Source of the DNA: a virus
DNA length: 45,749 nucleotides
Virus record (IMG/VR): IMGVR_UViG_3300034198_022797
Span: 1-45,749 of that record
Direction: 5' to 3' (one strand)
Each line of letters starts with the position of its first letter. Positions within the stretch are counted from its first letter, which is position 1. The position numbers and the translations under genes are program-made. Below the pieces are notes generated by a model, which saw nothing but the letters and a program-made list of their open reading frames with translations, did no database searches and had not been told where the DNA came from. Below, piece after piece: positions 22,921 to 31,805 of the stretch.

Positions 22921-24534
22921 ATGAGTGTGATATGTCAACTGTGTAATCAAGTGTTTGACAAACAAATCACCAACCGTCATCTCAAATACAAGCATAATAT
23001 AACCACTACCGAGTATAAAAATCAGTTTGGCAAGTACAGCCTCACTAGTGAAGAATACCGTGCGGCCAAAAGCCAGCAGTCAAGTGGAACAAACAATTCC
23101 ATGTATGGTAAAACTCATACCACTGATACCAAAAAAAGAATAAGCACCCGTAAAAAAGGACAACCTGCGCATAATTTAGGCAAAAAAATAACTGACGAGC
23201 AAAAACAGCTTCTCAGCAGCAAAGCCCACGAACGAGCACAAAAATACAAAGAAACTCAAACTCATCCAAGAGTTGGTAAACCTATCAAGGCCGAAACAAA
23301 AAATAAAATCAGTCAATCATTAACTGGTCGTGTCACTGCAACCATCGAGTCAAAACAAAAATCAAAAGCAACCAAGATATTAAATGGTACATACGGATTG
23401 GCTCCCATGCAGGGTAAAAAACACTCGGATGCTACCAAGCAAAAAATAAAAGCATCGCTGTTAAATTTGGCTGAAACTAGACACCACACGACTTATGAGA
23501 AAATAATAAATTTACTAAGCTCTATCAATATATCGGTAGTCCAGTTTGATCAACACAATCAATACATGTTGCTTGAGTGTCAGGCATGTAATAATCAGTT
23601 TGAATTTACCAAGCAATATACAACACCGTCAAAATTTCGAAAAGATTTATGTCCATATTGTCGACAGTCAGTTGCACACAGTGCAGCAGAATATCAAATA
23701 CTTGATTTTATCAAAAGCTTGTTACCCGAGCAAACAATATTAAGCGGTAATCGATCAAAAATTTATCCACTTGAGCTGGACATATATATACCAAATCTAA
23801 ATATAGCAGTTGAATATTGCGGATTATATTGGCATAGCGAGCTTAATGGTAAAGACTCAAAATATCACCTGCATAAATTACAAAAATGTCAAGAAAAGGG
23901 CATCAAGCTAGTCACTATTTTTGAAGACGAATGGATAAACCATTCTCATCTGGTAAAAAGTCGTCTGAAAAATTTGCTGGGAAAAACTACAAATAAAATT
24001 TCAGCAAGATCATGTACTGTAGTAACATTAGATAGTCATAGTGCTAATCAATTCTGTAAAAACAATCATATACAAGGTTCTGGACGAACCAACCATGCAC
24101 AGGGACTTGTTTATCAGCAGCAGTTGGTGGCTGTAATGACTTTTTCTAAACCATCGGTTGCCAAAGGTGCAGCCAAACATGATTTCGAGCTTAATCGTTT
24201 TTGTTGCAGTATTGACACTGTGGTTATTGGTGCAGCATCTAGACTATTCGCAGCATTGATCAAAGATTTGGATCCAACCACTGTGATATCCTATAGCGAT
24301 CTTCGGTGGAATTCAGGAAAAGTATACGAGATACTTGGATTTAATTTTGATGGTCAAATAACTCCCAACTATTGGTATATAGATTTTGCTCAATGCAAAA
24401 GAATACATCGGTATGCATTAAGAAAAAACACATCGGATGATAAAAATCTAACCGAGTGGCAAAATCGACAATTGCAAGGTTACGACCGAATATGGGACTG
24501 CGGTAATCTACGATACATCTGGACAAAAAAATAG
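22921..24534 (+). CDS. Homing endonuclease with Vsr-like nuclease domain
   Basis: A 537-residue mobile-gene endonuclease. Domains in order: an N-terminal zinc finger (CQLC...H-x4-H, about residues 5-24), several NUMOD3-like repeats (NSMYGKTHTTDTKKRIS, AHNLGKKITDEQ, RVGKPIKAETKNKIS, MQGKKHSDATKQKIK), and a second CxxC...CPYC zinc motif (about 219-246). Next is an EDxHD/Vsr-like nuclease core (LELDIYIPNLNIAVEYCGLYWHSE, then TIFEDEW), followed by a C-terminal domain shared with the gene at 41049. It is inserted between gp13 and the sheath gene, ends at a bidirectional terminator, and is AT-richer than the flanking genes. Self-spreading by cutting related phage genomes is inference from the family. 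Confidence 0.85.
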   Translation: MSVICQLCNQVFDKQITNRHLKYKHNITTTEYKNQFGKYSLTSEEYRAAKSQQSSGTNNSMYGKTHTTDTKKRISTRKKGQPAHNLGKKITDEQKQLLSSKAHERAQKYKETQTHPRVGKPIKAETKNKISQSLTGRVTATIESKQKSKATKILNGTYGLAPMQGKKHSDATKQKIKASLLNLAETRHHTTYEKIINLLSSINISVVQFDQHNQYMLLECQACNNQFEFTKQYTTPSKFRKDLCPYCRQSVAHSAAEYQILDFIKSLLPEQTILSGNRSKIYPLELDIYIPNLNIAVEYCGLYWHSELNGKDSKYHLHKLQKCQEKGIKLVTIFEDEWINHSHLVKSRLKNLLGKTTNKISARSCTVVTLDSHSANQFCKNNHIQGSGRTNHAQGLVYQQQLVAVMTFSKPSVAKGAAKHDFELNRFCCSIDTVVIGAASRLFAALIKDLDPTTVISYSDLRWNSGKVYEILGFNFDGQITPNYWYIDFAQCKRIHRYALRKNTSDDKNLTEWQNRQLQGYDRIWDCGNLRYIWTKK

Positions 24535-24558
24535 CTGGGATAGTATCCCAGCTATTTT
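24528..24558. terminator. Bidirectional intrinsic terminator between endonuclease gene and sheath gene
   Basis: A 14-bp stem (AAAATAGCTGGGAT / ATCCCAGCTATTTT) with a 3-nt loop and U-rich tails on both strands. It overlaps the stop of the plus-strand endonuclease and lies 26 bp from the sheath stop. Confidence 0.88.
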
Positions 24559-24583
24559 ATTTATATAGTAAATTACACTAGAT

Positions 24584-27500
24584 TTATACCGCTCGGTTAG
24601 ATCCTGGCAAAGGTGTACCAGTGTTGAGAATACGTAGTGGTATATAAATGAATTCGATTGCTTTTTCAGGCTTGATTGCAACATCGATCCATAATTCGTT
24701 GCGATCGATTCTATCTGGAGTATTATTGGTTTCGTCACAAACCACTGCAAAGTCATACAGTGCACGCAATCCAACCAAGCTGTTCATAAAGCTCTGGAAT
24801 GTATTGGTCACTGCATCACGTGTTTGTTTGTCATTGGGTTCAAACAAGAATGGTTTTGCTAGATTATCCAAGTTGACCACTAGATAGTTAACCAATCGTG
24901 CCACGTTAACACGATCCAGTGCACTGCTCACAGGGTTCAGTGTCTTCTGTCCATAGATCACCAATCCGCGATTTGGTATGTATGCAATTGGGTTGATGCT
25001 GTTGGTGTACAACACATCTCTCTGAGACTGATTCAATACCACTGGCACATATGTGTCATTGTTGTTGGCATCTAGATATCCAACACTGGTTGCACCAGTT
25101 ACAAGACCACGGTTAAATCCAGCTGGTGCAAACCAAGGATAAGCCACCTGATCATTGTATGCATATGTTCTCAGGGCCAACACACTGGGCGGAACAAATA
25201 TTTCTGATCCATCCAAGTTGGTGGCCAGTGCCCAGGGATAGTATAGTGATGCATATGGGCTGTGCGAAACCAATCCAGTTTCTCCGTCCATGCTTGCACC
25301 TGCTGCATTGGTTGCCCAATTTTGAATACTTGTACCATTGGCACTGAGTCTTGCTGGTGTATCACCAATGATGAATGCAGTGTTTTTCTTGTCTGTATTC
25401 ATGATAATCATGTCATCTAACAATTCTGGATATCCGGGCACTGTGAGCAAGGTAAACGATGTGGTTTCAGCTCGTGCTTCTTGCGAATTTTCAATAGCAC
25501 CCTGAAGAGCTTTTACCACTATTGCACGTTGTGCATGATATCCCATGTATGGTGTACCATCTGATCTGTTGCCGCTGGCAGTGACCCAACGATCTGTGTA
25601 TGCACCGCTGGGTAGGTATCCAGGCGTCCATACCTTGACATTGTTGGTGCTGTATCGTGTGTTGAACAGCAGTAAGCCAGCTGGGTAAAGTTCTGCATTT
25701 GGTGCATCACTGTCAACGTAGTCGCTTGTGGCCATGGCTGCAGTGGTTGGTACGCCGCTTGCAGTTCCGTCATTATTGGGTCTTGCATCAGCAAAAATTA
25801 TACCAGCTGGGCTGGAATGATCTGTATTGCTGATCAATTGCCAGGTTTTATTGCTGGCAATGTAACGATACAATTTTGGATAATTGGCTGTGTCTTTGCT
25901 GTCCAACCAAAGATCATAATCCACTAGTGGTGTAAGGTCACTGTGCACTGTTGGTGCAGTGGCACTGATTATTATTCCGTTTGGATCGGTTGCAGGATAA
26001 ACATTGCGATAGCCTTTCCATACTTGACCATTGCTAACCATTACATCAGCAACCAAGTTAGTATTATACCAGAAAGTGCCTGCTGCTGGTGGGCCCAGCG
26101 GTGCAATGTTGCTGGCAGTATATGCAAATGGGCTCCATGCAGTACCATCCCACACCAAGAACTGCTGTGCAGCTGATGCTGGTGTGGTGTCTTCCGAATT
26201 GTATCTCAGATACACACTACTAATGGATTTGGCTGCACCAAAGCCTCCATTTGCAGCAGCATCCGAAGAGTACATGGGCACACTGCCGGTATTGGGCAAG
26301 CTGTTCAACACAATCCAGTTTCCACCTTGATATTGCTTGAGCACATAATTTGCACCTCTATCACTGGGTGTGGTGTTGATCCACACACTGCCAGATGCCA
26401 GAGCAGCAACTGAACTTGGCACAGTCAAAGAAGGACTGTATCCCTGATATGTCAGTTGTCTGCCATATGTTACGCCCACATCAATGCCTGCAGAATATAG
26501 TGGAGTTCCACTGACGTCTTGCATGGTAAAGTTGGTGCCGTTTGTGTTGGTGATAAACAATTTGTTGTTAACAGTAGTGGCCACAATTGGACCGCTAGCA
26601 AATGAATTGTTAATTTCATTAATAACACCGCCTAAGGTGTTGTTTGGACTTGCTGGCACATGTATAGTTACTGGACCACCACCTGCATCAATTGTAAACA
26701 CATCACTGGTGAGATATCCTGGTGTCAAGTTAAAGGCTGCTCCGGCGGCACCTGCAGTTCCGCCAGTTACAATCACCGGATTAGTGGGATATGCTGAATA
26801 ATTGCCTGCTGTGGACACAGACACAGATGCCACGCCCCAGGTGATGTTGATCGCTGCTCCAGATCCATTGCCGCTGGTGGCGCTGGGTGTTACAGGATTT
26901 GACGGAGTTGGACCAATGTACTGACCAGCTTGTATGATGGCCATTTGAGTAATTGTTCCGCCGCTGATGGCTTGAACCACCATGATAACTGGTGTTAGAT
27001 AGTTTGCACCACTAAAGGTAAGTGTGTCATTAACTGCAAATCCTATACCACCAGTGGCTCCACTGCCAGTGGTAGCATATGCCACTGCCTGAATACTGGT
27101 TACATTGAGCACTGTGGAAGTTGCGTGTGTTCCGCCACTCACAGTCAGCAAATCATTTACTGCATATCCGCTACCGGTATTTGCCGGTACAGCTGATGTG
27201 GTTAACAAAGTAGCAGCATTAAATGTTGGATTTGATACTGTACCAGCAGCTGATCCAAAGTAAGTCTGTGTTGCCAATATACCAGCTGTTCGCAATGGAT
27301 GATGTGTTTGTGATTGATCGTCGTTGTCTTTGAGGTATACGTTGTCGCCATCAAAGTTGGTAATACGCAAATAGTTATTGCTGCCTGTGCTGTATACACT
27401 GGCCACTGCATTGGTTCCGCCACTTGAGTTCAGCTGAATATTGATTGCTGCCACCAAGGCATTCAATGAAGTTGTGGGAGGCACAAGAACTGTTACTGGT

Positions 27501-28675
27501 GCACTTGAACCAACTTTTATGGTAAAACTGTCAGTGGTGTTGAATACAGGATTTGACACACTGCCAGTGATCACGCGAGGCACAGCTTCTCTCCAACCCC
27601 AACCTGCATAACGATTGTCGCCGTATGATGTGTCAGTGCTGCCAACTCTGAACCACCAAGCTTGAGTACCAAGTGTGGTGTTGAGAGTAAGTTTTTCCCA
27701 GATTCTATTTTGTTGATTGACATCACCGGGATCTGTGTTAACTACGTCTATGGCAAAATCGCCTGGATTGCCAAATGAGGATGCTGGCAAAACTGAGTTA
27801 TATGGTTCAGCTGATTCAAATCCTAGATCAGTTAACACACTGGATGTGGTGTTCAACAAATCAATCACAGTGGAATTGCCTGCTGCCACAATGCGCAAAT
27901 TATAGATGTCGCCATATGCTGTAGAAGTTGGAGAAAATTTACCAACTCTGCTGAAGATAGTGGCAGAAATATTTTTCATGCTCAGCTTGTTGTTGCCGTT
28001 GATTTTGCTCACAATTGAAGTTAGTGAGTCGCTTGTGGTAACTGGAATCACAATACCATTGATCACCAACGAACCGTTAGCTGAAATTACTGCAGCAGTA
28101 CCGCTTGTGATAACACTTGCTGTCATTGCACTGTTGCCTTGCACCACAGTCTCAAGATTGAGACCACTGGTTATAACTTTTGGTGCATGCGATCCCCAAG
28201 CAAGTGCACTATTAACACTGCCATTGGATCTGAATATACCATATGTGCTCATGCTGGTATCAAGCCAGTATGTACCGTCAGTTACTGCACCAGCTGGTTG
28301 AACAGTTCTTGGAGCAAGCTGTGCCAAGTCAACATCGGCACGTATGACATATGCAGTGTTTGCAATGCCCAAAAACTCGTACAATGCATATAGACCATGC
28401 TCGTTAAGTTCGTTTCCGTATTGTGGTGTACCGCCAGCAGTGTAATAATTTGGATTACCAAATGTTTGAAGTACGTCGCGCTGGCTGGTTACTAGGTATA
28501 ATTTTCCTGCATTTGAAGGAACTGTACCTGTAGCCAGTGCTGTGGTGCTGCCGGGTTGAAATTTGTTAGATGCTGTTGCAATAACTACCAGTGGCACTGT
28601 ACCCGCTGTGGCGCTGGCATAAAAACTCTCATCAACTACTGAGACTGAAACGCCTGGGGAAACTAATGTAGCCAT
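24584..28675 (-). CDS. 18: Tail sheath protein gp18, about twice normal size
   Basis: A 1363-residue protein. The N-terminus (1-125: MATLVSPGVSVSVVDESF...GNELNEHGLYALYEFLGIANTAYVIRADVDL) and C-terminus (about 1040-1363: GYHAQRAIVVKALQGAI, LTVPGYPELLDDM, SLVGLRALYDFAVVCDETNNTPDRIDRNELWIDVAIKPEKAIEFIYIPLRI) are those of a contractile sheath subunit. T4 gp18 is 659 aa, and here about 900 residues are inserted between these parts. The insert holds three IN-like modules (about 204-290, 380-465, 655-735), a module shared with the gene at 1346 (504-615), and repeated tyrosine/tryptophan segments of the form 'W-(L/I)(D/N)T...Y-x-x-x-x-x-G-x-W' (about 136-160, 764-790, 868-890, 922-947). The insert probably decorates the outside of the tail. 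An ACTAAATA late box is 39 nt upstream. Confidence 0.9.
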   Translation of the reverse strand: MATLVSPGVSVSVVDESFYASATAGTVPLVVIATASNKFQPGSTTALATGTVPSNAGKLYLVTSQRDVLQTFGNPNYYTAGGTPQYGNELNEHGLYALYEFLGIANTAYVIRADVDLAQLAPRTVQPAGAVTDGTYWLDTSMSTYGIFRSNGSVNSALAWGSHAPKVITSGLNLETVVQGNSAMTASVITSGTAAVISANGSLVINGIVIPVTTSDSLTSIVSKINGNNKLSMKNISATIFSRVGKFSPTSTAYGDIYNLRIVAAGNSTVIDLLNTTSSVLTDLGFESAEPYNSVLPASSFGNPGDFAIDVVNTDPGDVNQQNRIWEKLTLNTTLGTQAWWFRVGSTDTSYGDNRYAGWGWREAVPRVITGSVSNPVFNTTDSFTIKVGSSAPVTVLVPPTTSLNALVAAINIQLNSSGGTNAVASVYSTGSNNYLRITNFDGDNVYLKDNDDQSQTHHPLRTAGILATQTYFGSAAGTVSNPTFNAATLLTTSAVPANTGSGYAVNDLLTVSGGTHATSTVLNVTSIQAVAYATTGSGATGGIGFAVNDTLTFSGANYLTPVIMVVQAISGGTITQMAIIQAGQYIGPTPSNPVTPSATSGNGSGAAINITWGVASVSVSTAGNYSAYPTNPVIVTGGTAGAAGAAFNLTPGYLTSDVFTIDAGGGPVTIHVPASPNNTLGGVINEINNSFASGPIVATTVNNKLFITNTNGTNFTMQDVSGTPLYSAGIDVGVTYGRQLTYQGYSPSLTVPSSVAALASGSVWINTTPSDRGANYVLKQYQGGNWIVLNSLPNTGSVPMYSSDAAANGGFGAAKSISSVYLRYNSEDTTPASAAQQFLVWDGTAWSPFAYTASNIAPLGPPAAGTFWYNTNLVADVMVSNGQVWKGYRNVYPATDPNGIIISATAPTVHSDLTPLVDYDLWLDSKDTANYPKLYRYIASNKTWQLISNTDHSSPAGIIFADARPNNDGTASGVPTTAAMATSDYVDSDAPNAELYPAGLLLFNTRYSTNNVKVWTPGYLPSGAYTDRWVTASGNRSDGTPYMGYHAQRAIVVKALQGAIENSQEARAETTSFTLLTVPGYPELLDDMIIMNTDKKNTAFIIGDTPARLSANGTSIQNWATNAAGASMDGETGLVSHSPYASLYYPWALATNLDGSEIFVPPSVLALRTYAYNDQVAYPWFAPAGFNRGLVTGATSVGYLDANNNDTYVPVVLNQSQRDVLYTNSINPIAYIPNRGLVIYGQKTLNPVSSALDRVNVARLVNYLVVNLDNLAKPFLFEPNDKQTRDAVTNTFQSFMNSLVGLRALYDFAVVCDETNNTPDRIDRNELWIDVAIKPEKAIEFIYIPLRILNTGTPLPGSNRAV
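26831..27166 (-). repeat. Module in sheath insert shared with the gene at 1346-2449
   Basis: Sheath residues about 504-615 repeat the module found in residues 113-225 of the plus-strand structural protein, with the same block order and similar length. It suggests domain shuffling between two virion proteins of the same phage. Confidence 0.6.
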
Positions 28676-28714
28676 ATTTTACCTCTTGTATGAATGAATA
28701 TATCTGCGTGTGTT

Positions 28715-28722
28715 TATTTAGT
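28715..28722 (-). promoter_or_regulatory. Late promoter variant (ACTAAATA) for the sheath gene
   Basis: It lies 39 nt before the sheath ATG. Together with the terminator at 24528-24558 it delimits a single-gene transcript of about 4.2 kb. Confidence 0.5.
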
Positions 28723-28808
28723 GAAATGTTGATTAAATCATTGGTTTTTCATCACAAGGTCCTTGAGGAATCTTGAAGAGTTTGACATATTTGTATTACA
28801 TTACAACT

Positions 28809-29438
28809 ATGAAGAGAATTATAATAGGTGCAGTTGGATTCATTGGCAGTGGCAAAGGCACTGTGGGCGAATACCTGGTTAACAATCACAATTTTTACAA
28901 TTTGAGTTTTGCAAAAACTCTCAAAGATGCAGTTGCAGCTATTTTTGGCTGGCCTCGCAATCTTCTAGAAGGCGACACTGCAGAAAGTAGATTGTGGAGA
29001 GAACAACCAGATGCATACTGGACCTACAAGCTGGGAAAACCCATTACACCTCGATGGGTGTTGCAATACATTGGCACTGATGTCATGCGCGATCATTTTC
29101 ATAACAATATCTGGATTGATAGTTTGGAAAAACAAATACACAACCATACTGGAAATATTGTAATCACAGATGTGAGATTTGCAAACGAAATTCAAATGAT
29201 ACAACGGTTAAATGGAGCAATAATGTGGATTAAAAAAGATCCACTACCAATTTGGTTTAGCACAGCACAACAAGCCAGTCTTGGAAACACCGAAGCAAAA
29301 GATCTCATGAACAACCATTATCGTGTGCATGAAAGCGAGTGGGCCTGGACTGGACAAAATATTCAGATAACCATCAACAACAATGGGTCTATCACAGAAT
29401 TATACAATAATGTTGAAAAGTGTATTAGCAATTTATAG
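28809..29438 (+). CDS. 1: Deoxynucleoside monophosphate kinase (T4 gp1-like)
   Basis: A 209-residue P-loop kinase that phosphorylates dNMPs for phage DNA synthesis. The P-loop GFIGSGKGT (about residues 10-18) is followed by SFAKTLKDAVAAIFGWPR, a lid-like RLWREQPDAYW, LQYIGTDVMRDHFHNNIWI, and IVITDVRFANEI (Walker B-like), the order found in T4 dNMP kinase. A reading from TTG at 28773 is possible and has a GAGGAA just before it. I prefer the ATG at 28809 because the family begins directly with the P-loop strand. It stands alone on the plus strand, convergent with the metalloprotease gene 3 bp away. Confidence 0.85.
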   Translation: MKRIIIGAVGFIGSGKGTVGEYLVNNHNFYNLSFAKTLKDAVAAIFGWPRNLLEGDTAESRLWREQPDAYWTYKLGKPITPRWVLQYIGTDVMRDHFHNNIWIDSLEKQIHNHTGNIVITDVRFANEIQMIQRLNGAIMWIKKDPLPIWFSTAQQASLGNTEAKDLMNNHYRVHESEWAWTGQNIQITINNNGSITELYNNVEKCISNL

Positions 29439-29441
29439 CAG

Positions 29442-30212
29442 TTAGAATCGACAACCGTTTTTGTATTCTGCAATACATGCGTCAATCCAGATGTACAACG
29501 GCGAACTGCTAGAGAGCAAACCCAGATAGTAATATGCAAAAGAGTCTGCCCAAAATTCAAAGCTATCAGTAGTTGAATATTGAGTAGGGAACAAACTATG
29601 ATCATTATTCATTGCATGATAATACATTGCATCCACTGCTTGATGCAAGTTCAACCCATTGGTTGACCCTCTAGCAACGCTGTTACCACACATGAATTGA
29701 AACCTATGACCTAATTCGTGTATGAGCACAAATTGATAACTTCCATTATGATATGCACCCAGGTCCACTGAAATTTGTATATAATCCCGAGGTGGGAACC
29801 AATACAGTCCTGCTGCACCATAAGTCAAGTTGTAATCAAAATCAATATTTTCATTGAGTATGTTGCCTATCCCATCAGCATCCAGCAATGTTTTAGTAGC
29901 ATAAAAATCTTTATTGAACTGAGTTCTTGCTGCATCCGATGCATACGAAGAAAATTTAATTTTAAATCCAGCAGGAGGTTGGACTGTTGGGTTGGTGTTA
30001 ATTGTTACAGTTGGCGGAAGTGGCGGTGGCTGCCAATCGGGACTGGTATATTCATCATCATAATTGTCAATCTCGTCATTTGTGATGAGACCGTCTTGAC
30101 CTCTGCGGTCAATTGACACACCTCGTTCTGCATGTGGCAACTGCTGATCTAGAAATTCGATCAATCTTGAATTGGAATTTTTATTTTTTTGTGCAGGTGG
30201 ATGTCTTTTCAT
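29442..30212 (-). CDS. Putative zinc metalloprotease (HELGH)
   Basis: A 256-residue protein with a zincin signature: LIHELGHRF (HExxH at 165-169). About 50 residues later comes FEFWADSFAYYYLG, where E219 is a likely third zinc ligand (gluzincin-like arrangement). Residues 1-80 are charged and Pro-rich, probably disordered. There is no signal peptide. The family is not certain. It could process a virion or host protein or help with entry or lysis, but nothing in the sequence decides. It converges with the dNMP kinase gene and follows a 314-residue hypothetical. Confidence 0.75.
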   Translation of the reverse strand: MKRHPPAQKNKNSNSRLIEFLDQQLPHAERGVSIDRRGQDGLITNDEIDNYDDEYTSPDWQPPPLPPTVTINTNPTVQPPAGFKIKFSSYASDAARTQFNKDFYATKTLLDADGIGNILNENIDFDYNLTYGAAGLYWFPPRDYIQISVDLGAYHNGSYQFVLIHELGHRFQFMCGNSVARGSTNGLNLHQAVDAMYYHAMNNDHSLFPTQYSTTDSFEFWADSFAYYYLGLLSSSSPLYIWIDACIAEYKNGCRF

Positions 30213-30241
30213 TTGCAGAGATCTCAGTATATAAAATTTTT

Positions 30242-31186
30242 CTATTCGTACCGGTAATTATCGCCGTATTGGCCATTTGACAATTGATAAGCCAAATTTC
30301 TAGCACGTACAGTTTGTTTGCTTTCAGAAATATACATGATAGCCATTGGTTTTAGTCGAACTGCTTCAAGTTGTATCTCCTCACTGGGATCTTCAATTAA
30401 TCGAATCATGATTGGGTCGCGTCTTACCAAACTCAACTGTCTATTTCTGTTTCTTTTCATGTTATCTGGCATAACTGAATATGCCTGTGGACATTGACGA
30501 AATGCTGTGTCTAAAATTTTCGGTGTTAATGCATGAGTATATGCAATGTGCAGTACAACACATGGATCTTTGATCACTTCATTCATGAGTTCGTCTTCAG
30601 ACAGCCTTTCGCCGCGAATCATGTCTGCACGCAAACGACTAATCACATATGGTACCTTGCTTATATCGATTTCATGTGTGTTAGCATATTTTTGAGGATC
30701 TGCCAAAATCTCGTCAATTTGCTGTTGCAAACTCATGCGAATAATAATCCTGTCATGTGTGCTAGCACTATACTCTATCAACAGTTGAGAAATTTTCTTC
30801 TTTATAGAAACCGATTCATTTAAAAGATGAGATTTAACCAATTTATCAACATGCTGAGTGTTTTTTAATTGTAGTGTTATTTGATCAAGCGTTTCTTCAA
30901 GTATATGTATTCTTTCTAGCTGACTAGGCGGGCAGCTGGAAAAACAATTTATAGAAATCTTTGATTCGTCAACAGGAGAAATATCCTGCTCGTTATCGGT
31001 GTCAACCTCATCAGACGGTGGATTGCCAATAATAAAGTTTGGTGGCGGAGGACCAGTGTGCAAATCTTTTGGCAAGTCAACTATAACACGCCTAGATGTC
31101 TTGTAAGATTTAATTTCAGTTGGCCCAGGCAGATCCCGGCCAGTTATTTGGTGGAATATTTGATTTAGCTTGCTGGTCTTAGCCAT
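30242..31186 (-). CDS. Hypothetical helical-repeat protein
   Basis: A 314-residue protein that I cannot name. The N-terminal ~110 residues are basic then Pro- and acid-rich. Residues 105-170 form a likely coiled coil (LERIHILEETLDQITLQLKNTQHVDKLVKSHLLNESVSIKKKISQLLIEY). The C-terminal part has short helical repeats of the kind 'xxVIKDPxxVLHIAY', 'RRDPIMIRLIEDPSEEIQLEAVRLKPMAIMYI', similar in look to DUF4116-like repeats. An ACTAAATA late box is 38 nt upstream, so late expression is likely. No enzymatic motif is seen. Confidence 0.6.
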   Translation of the reverse strand: MAKTSKLNQIFHQITGRDLPGPTEIKSYKTSRRVIVDLPKDLHTGPPPPNFIIGNPPSDEVDTDNEQDISPVDESKISINCFSSCPPSQLERIHILEETLDQITLQLKNTQHVDKLVKSHLLNESVSIKKKISQLLIEYSASTHDRIIIRMSLQQQIDEILADPQKYANTHEIDISKVPYVISRLRADMIRGERLSEDELMNEVIKDPCVVLHIAYTHALTPKILDTAFRQCPQAYSVMPDNMKRNRNRQLSLVRRDPIMIRLIEDPSEEIQLEAVRLKPMAIMYISESKQTVRARNLAYQLSNGQYGDNYRYE

Positions 31187-31224
31187 TGATCGATAGTACT
31201 CATGCTGCTGGTGTTTATATCATG

Positions 31225-31232
31225 TATTTAGT
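31225..31232 (-). promoter_or_regulatory. Late promoter variant (ACTAAATA)
   Basis: It lies 38 nt upstream of the ATG at 31186. Likely drives the 314-residue gene and the metalloprotease gene. Confidence 0.5.
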
Positions 31233-31268
31233 TAAGTTAATACACTTGATATCAAACATGAACAAGTG

Positions 31269-31739
31269 TTACAGCAGCTTTAACCCATCCAATGCCGACT
31301 TAAACAATATGTCACTGCGATCGCCAAGACACCATGCACAGGTTAATTCTTGCCTGGTAAACAAATCTTGACTGCCAGTGGCCTGAGGTTTAATCATGGA
31401 CATTTTTTTATTGTCCAGCAGATAAGGCGTTAATTCTCGATCAACCAAAAATGGATATGATGGATCAACAACAATTCCATAGATGCATTCTGTGTTGTGC
31501 AAGCGAGCTATGACATTTTCGATGTCGGCAACTGATGCAGACAGCACAATAGTTGTGGAAAATGCATCAGCACCTTCTATTTGACCTTCGCCGATGTAAG
31601 TTTGAAATATGGGATGCTCTGCACACTTGGTTGCCATCTGCACACCTGCATGATGCACCTGTGCCATGGCCTTTCCCGGAGTCATGCTGGGTAAATCATT
31701 GCGCACCAGTATGTATGTGTATAATTCAGCAGTCATCAT
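31269..31739 (-). CDS. Peptidyl-tRNA hydrolase, Pth2 family-like
   Basis: A protein of about 156 residues resembling Pth2, which releases peptides from stalled peptidyl-tRNA. The family order is present: YILVRNDLPSMTPGKAMAQVHHAGV (Pth2 N-terminal strand-loop-helix with the Gly-Lys and Gln-x-x-His), a strand STTIVLSAS, IYGIVVDPSYPF, and a final strand TCAWCLGDRSD. There are two adjacent ATG codons (31739 and 31736). AAAGG spacing favours the second. Pth2 is typical of archaea and eukaryotes and scattered in bacteria, so its presence in a phage is unusual. Direct proof of activity is lacking. Confidence 0.75.
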   Translation of the reverse strand: MMTAELYTYILVRNDLPSMTPGKAMAQVHHAGVQMATKCAEHPIFQTYIGEGQIEGADAFSTTIVLSASVADIENVIARLHNTECIYGIVVDPSYPFLVDRELTPYLLDNKKMSMIKPQATGSQDLFTRQELTCAWCLGDRSDILFKSALDGLKLL

Positions 31740-31793
31740 GCACCTTTTTATCTACAGAATATTTTAGCACAATACCACAAGGTTTTGCTAGTT

Positions 31794-31801
31794 TATAAAT
31801 A
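31794..31801 (+). promoter_or_regulatory. Consensus late promoter (TATAAATA), 4 nt from start codon
   Basis: A perfect late box followed after ACGG by the ATG at 31806. Predicted initiation falls at or inside the start codon, as for several other genes here. Confidence 0.55.
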
Positions 31802-31805
31802 ACGG

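Noticed and set aside
24558-24565. A TATAAATA on the minus strand inside the terminator after the sheath gene
   Set aside because: It would transcribe antisense into the homing endonuclease gene. It overlaps the terminator's T-rich arm, so it is probably chance.
28773-28808. A TTG start for the dNMP kinase with GAGGAA upstream
   Set aside because: The 12 extra residues are unlike the family, which begins at the P-loop strand. The ATG at 28809 is preferred, though the TTG cannot be excluded.
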